DNA of 7,394 nt from Rhodoferax sp. GTDB lineage: Bacteria > Pseudomonadota > Gammaproteobacteria > Burkholderiales > Burkholderiaceae. Each line of letters starts with the position of its first letter. Position 1 is the stretch's first letter. Under the pieces are notes generated by a model. The model was given only the letters and a program-made list of their open reading frames with translations. It made no database searches and had not been told where the DNA came from. This document shows positions 7,001 through 7,394 of the stretch, one piece after another. Where the stretch lies: contig JAQGNA010000551.1 of NCBI GenBank assembly GCA_028292075.1, forward strand, positions 1-7,394, given 5' to 3'. The translations under genes were made by a program, and so were the position numbers.

Positions 7001-7394
7001 GGCCAGCGCAACGCCACCGGCACAGGACGGCGTGGTGGCCGACGTCAACCTCGACTGGATCAACCTCGACGCCTGGGAAAGCCTGTTGGCCTCGGGGCCC
7101 GTACATGAGGCCGGCGCCCGGGCCGGGCCGCCCGCTCCCTACGCCGCGGCCAAAGTGCACGCCGGCAAGTCATCGCCTGCCGACACCGCTGCGCTGCAGG
7201 CCTACCTGCCGAACCGCGTCACGCTGCGCGCCCGGGAGTTCTCGACCGGCGGGCGCACGCTGCACGCCCTGGCCGTCACCGCCACCCGCGACGACCAGGC
7301 CTGGACGGGCGACATCGATGCCACGGAGCTGAGCGGCTATGCCGAATACCATCCGGCCGCCACCGGTGCCGGCCGCGTCTACGCGCGCCTTAAG
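4089..7394 (+). CDS. yhdP: YhdP-family AsmA-like envelope protein (DUF3971), 3' end outside window
   Basis: The frame is open from the ATG at 4089 to the last base: 1102 codons with no stop, so the gene is cut by the window edge. YhdP proteins anchor in the inner membrane by one N-terminal helix and span the periplasm as a long beta-rich groove; in E. coli, YhdP, TamB and YdbH together are needed for phospholipid transport to the outer membrane. Here, residues about 20-42 form the hydrophobic anchor after a short Arg/Lys-containing tail. Next come HGWIVPRIGEFRP (41-53), the AsmA-like ALGVPVRIGAI (62-72) and FELRDVALLD (83-92). The end of the visible part, GYAEYHPAATGAGRVYARL, resembles the conserved late region of the family. 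E. coli YhdP is about 1266 residues, so perhaps 150-300 remain outside. Pro/Asn/Gly-rich stretches occur at 535-558 and 938-953. No Shine-Dalgarno precedes the start. It diverges from glnE, an arrangement I recall from other Burkholderiales. Confidence 0.92.
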   Translation, partial: MTESTPSPSRLLKLASRAAPWCLGLTAAAWLVFAIAWGALHGWIVPRIGEFRPQLEAKVSQALGVPVRIGAISARSTGFMPSFELRDVALLDAEGRTALRLPRILASLSPASVWKRGFEQLVIESAELDIRRRADGKILVAGLDITHTNPGDTSATADWLFAQTEVVVRQGSLRWTDEQRGAAPLALEGVDLVLRNRGRRHAMRLDATPPAGWGDRFTMMATLRQPLLTTHHGRWQEWDGPAYANFPRVDVSQLSQYIDLGGRATRRDTRGLGALRVWTDVAAGELLGATADVALADVDVTLSPGLEPLALASLQGRVAGRRMANGFEFATEGLAFTTAEGVRWPGGNLFLSVLEGEGRVAGQGQFRGDRLDLATLSQIARRLPLAEATHAALAAYTPKGLVERVEASWQGRMEAPSSYRAKGRVTGLELASGAPPLRTTPTPPPGRPGLRGANVDFELTQAGGKAALAIEDGSLSFPGVFEEPEVPFARLSADLGWQRDGDRLAVKVNGVNFANADAEGTAQASWRTADAVLAPNRTPNGASDPSPNGKTDRSRYPGVLDLSGSLSRADGTRVHRYLPLGLGDDVRHYVRDGVTAGSATVKFKVKGDLNDFPFADARQGEFNIAASVRNATYAFIPKRIQPADALPWPPLTQLDGELVFDRASMRIKAAVGKLGGVGGMPALPVTRAEAEIPNLARTVVNVSADARGPLADMLAIVRASPIDGLTSHALAQASATGVADLKLRLALPIAAIDTSKVQGSVTLAGNDVQLAPDTPVLGGARGVVGFSEAGFNIAGGQARVLGGDLKFEGGAQPPPAPGAEPVLLFRGQGQVTAEGLRQAHEIESLARIAENVSGSTAYSAVLSIRRGVPEVTLTSSLQGLALNLPPPLNKTADSSLPLRLERSLTPASAANPKAALQDQLALEIGRVLSVSYTRHIGGNGANGANGANAGDAGSGAQAARVLRGNVQVGTPASATPPAQDGVVADVNLDWINLDAWESLLASGPVHEAGARAGPPAPYAAAKVHAGKSSPADTAALQAYLPNRVTLRAREFSTGGRTLHALAVTATRDDQAWTGDIDATELSGYAEYHPAATGAGRVYARLK
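6902..6937 (+). repeat. 9-bp in-frame tandem repeat within yhdP encoding (Asn-Gly-Ala)n
   Basis: AAACGGCGC occurs three times perfectly (6902-6910, 6911-6919, 6920-6928), followed by a 7-of-9 copy AAACGCCGG (6929-6937). The 9-bp unit keeps the reading frame, giving GNGANGANGANAGDAG from residue 938. Copy-number change would lengthen or shorten the protein by three residues without a frameshift. This is probably a flexible loop between beta strands. Confidence 0.9.

Noticed and set aside
5748..7160. A 470-codon minus-strand open frame opposite yhdP
   Set aside because: Antisense in direct codon register with yhdP; its His/Gln/Ala/Arg/Gly-rich product is typical of an antisense shadow.
1..7394. 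Mobile element, CRISPR, defence system or RNA gene
   Set aside because: I found no transposase or integrase motifs, no terminal inverted repeats, no spaced repeat array and no tRNA-like folds; four recognisable genes account for nearly all of the sequence.

Overview
This window is ordinary core chromosome from a high-GC betaproteobacterium. By protein style it is most likely Burkholderiales, Comamonadaceae-like (Variovorax/Acidovorax relatives); that placement rests on remembered similarity of GlnE and PgpA, not on a search. Codons strongly prefer G or C in third position. I see no insertion sequence, integrase, phage gene, CRISPR array, tRNA or rRNA.

Layout: three genes lie on the minus strand, read right to left. 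These are glnE (1206-3944), pgpA (501-1079) and a stand-alone CinA C-terminal domain gene, pncC/cinA-like (19-501). pgpA and pncC overlap by one base in a TGATG junction and are probably translationally coupled. A 126-bp gap between glnE and pgpA holds two GC hairpins, a 10-bp-period tandem repeat and a possible -10 box placed very close to the pgpA start. On the plus strand, a yhdP-type gene (AsmA-like/DUF3971 family) starts at 4089, diverges from glnE across a 144-bp gap, and runs off the right edge after 1102 codons.

Functions: GlnE adenylylates and deadenylylates glutamine synthetase (nitrogen control). PgpA makes phosphatidylglycerol from its phosphate precursor. PncC hydrolyses nicotinamide mononucleotide in pyridine nucleotide salvage. 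YhdP is an inner-membrane-anchored, envelope-spanning protein linked to phospholipid transport to the outer membrane. They do not form one pathway, though PgpA and YhdP both serve envelope lipid homeostasis.

I found no undescribed biological system. The points worth a second look are regulatory or structural: the 10-bp repeats and possible leaderless start at pgpA, the SD-less AT-rich start of yhdP, a tandem NGA repeat within YhdP, and a Gly/Cys/Lys-rich linker in GlnE.
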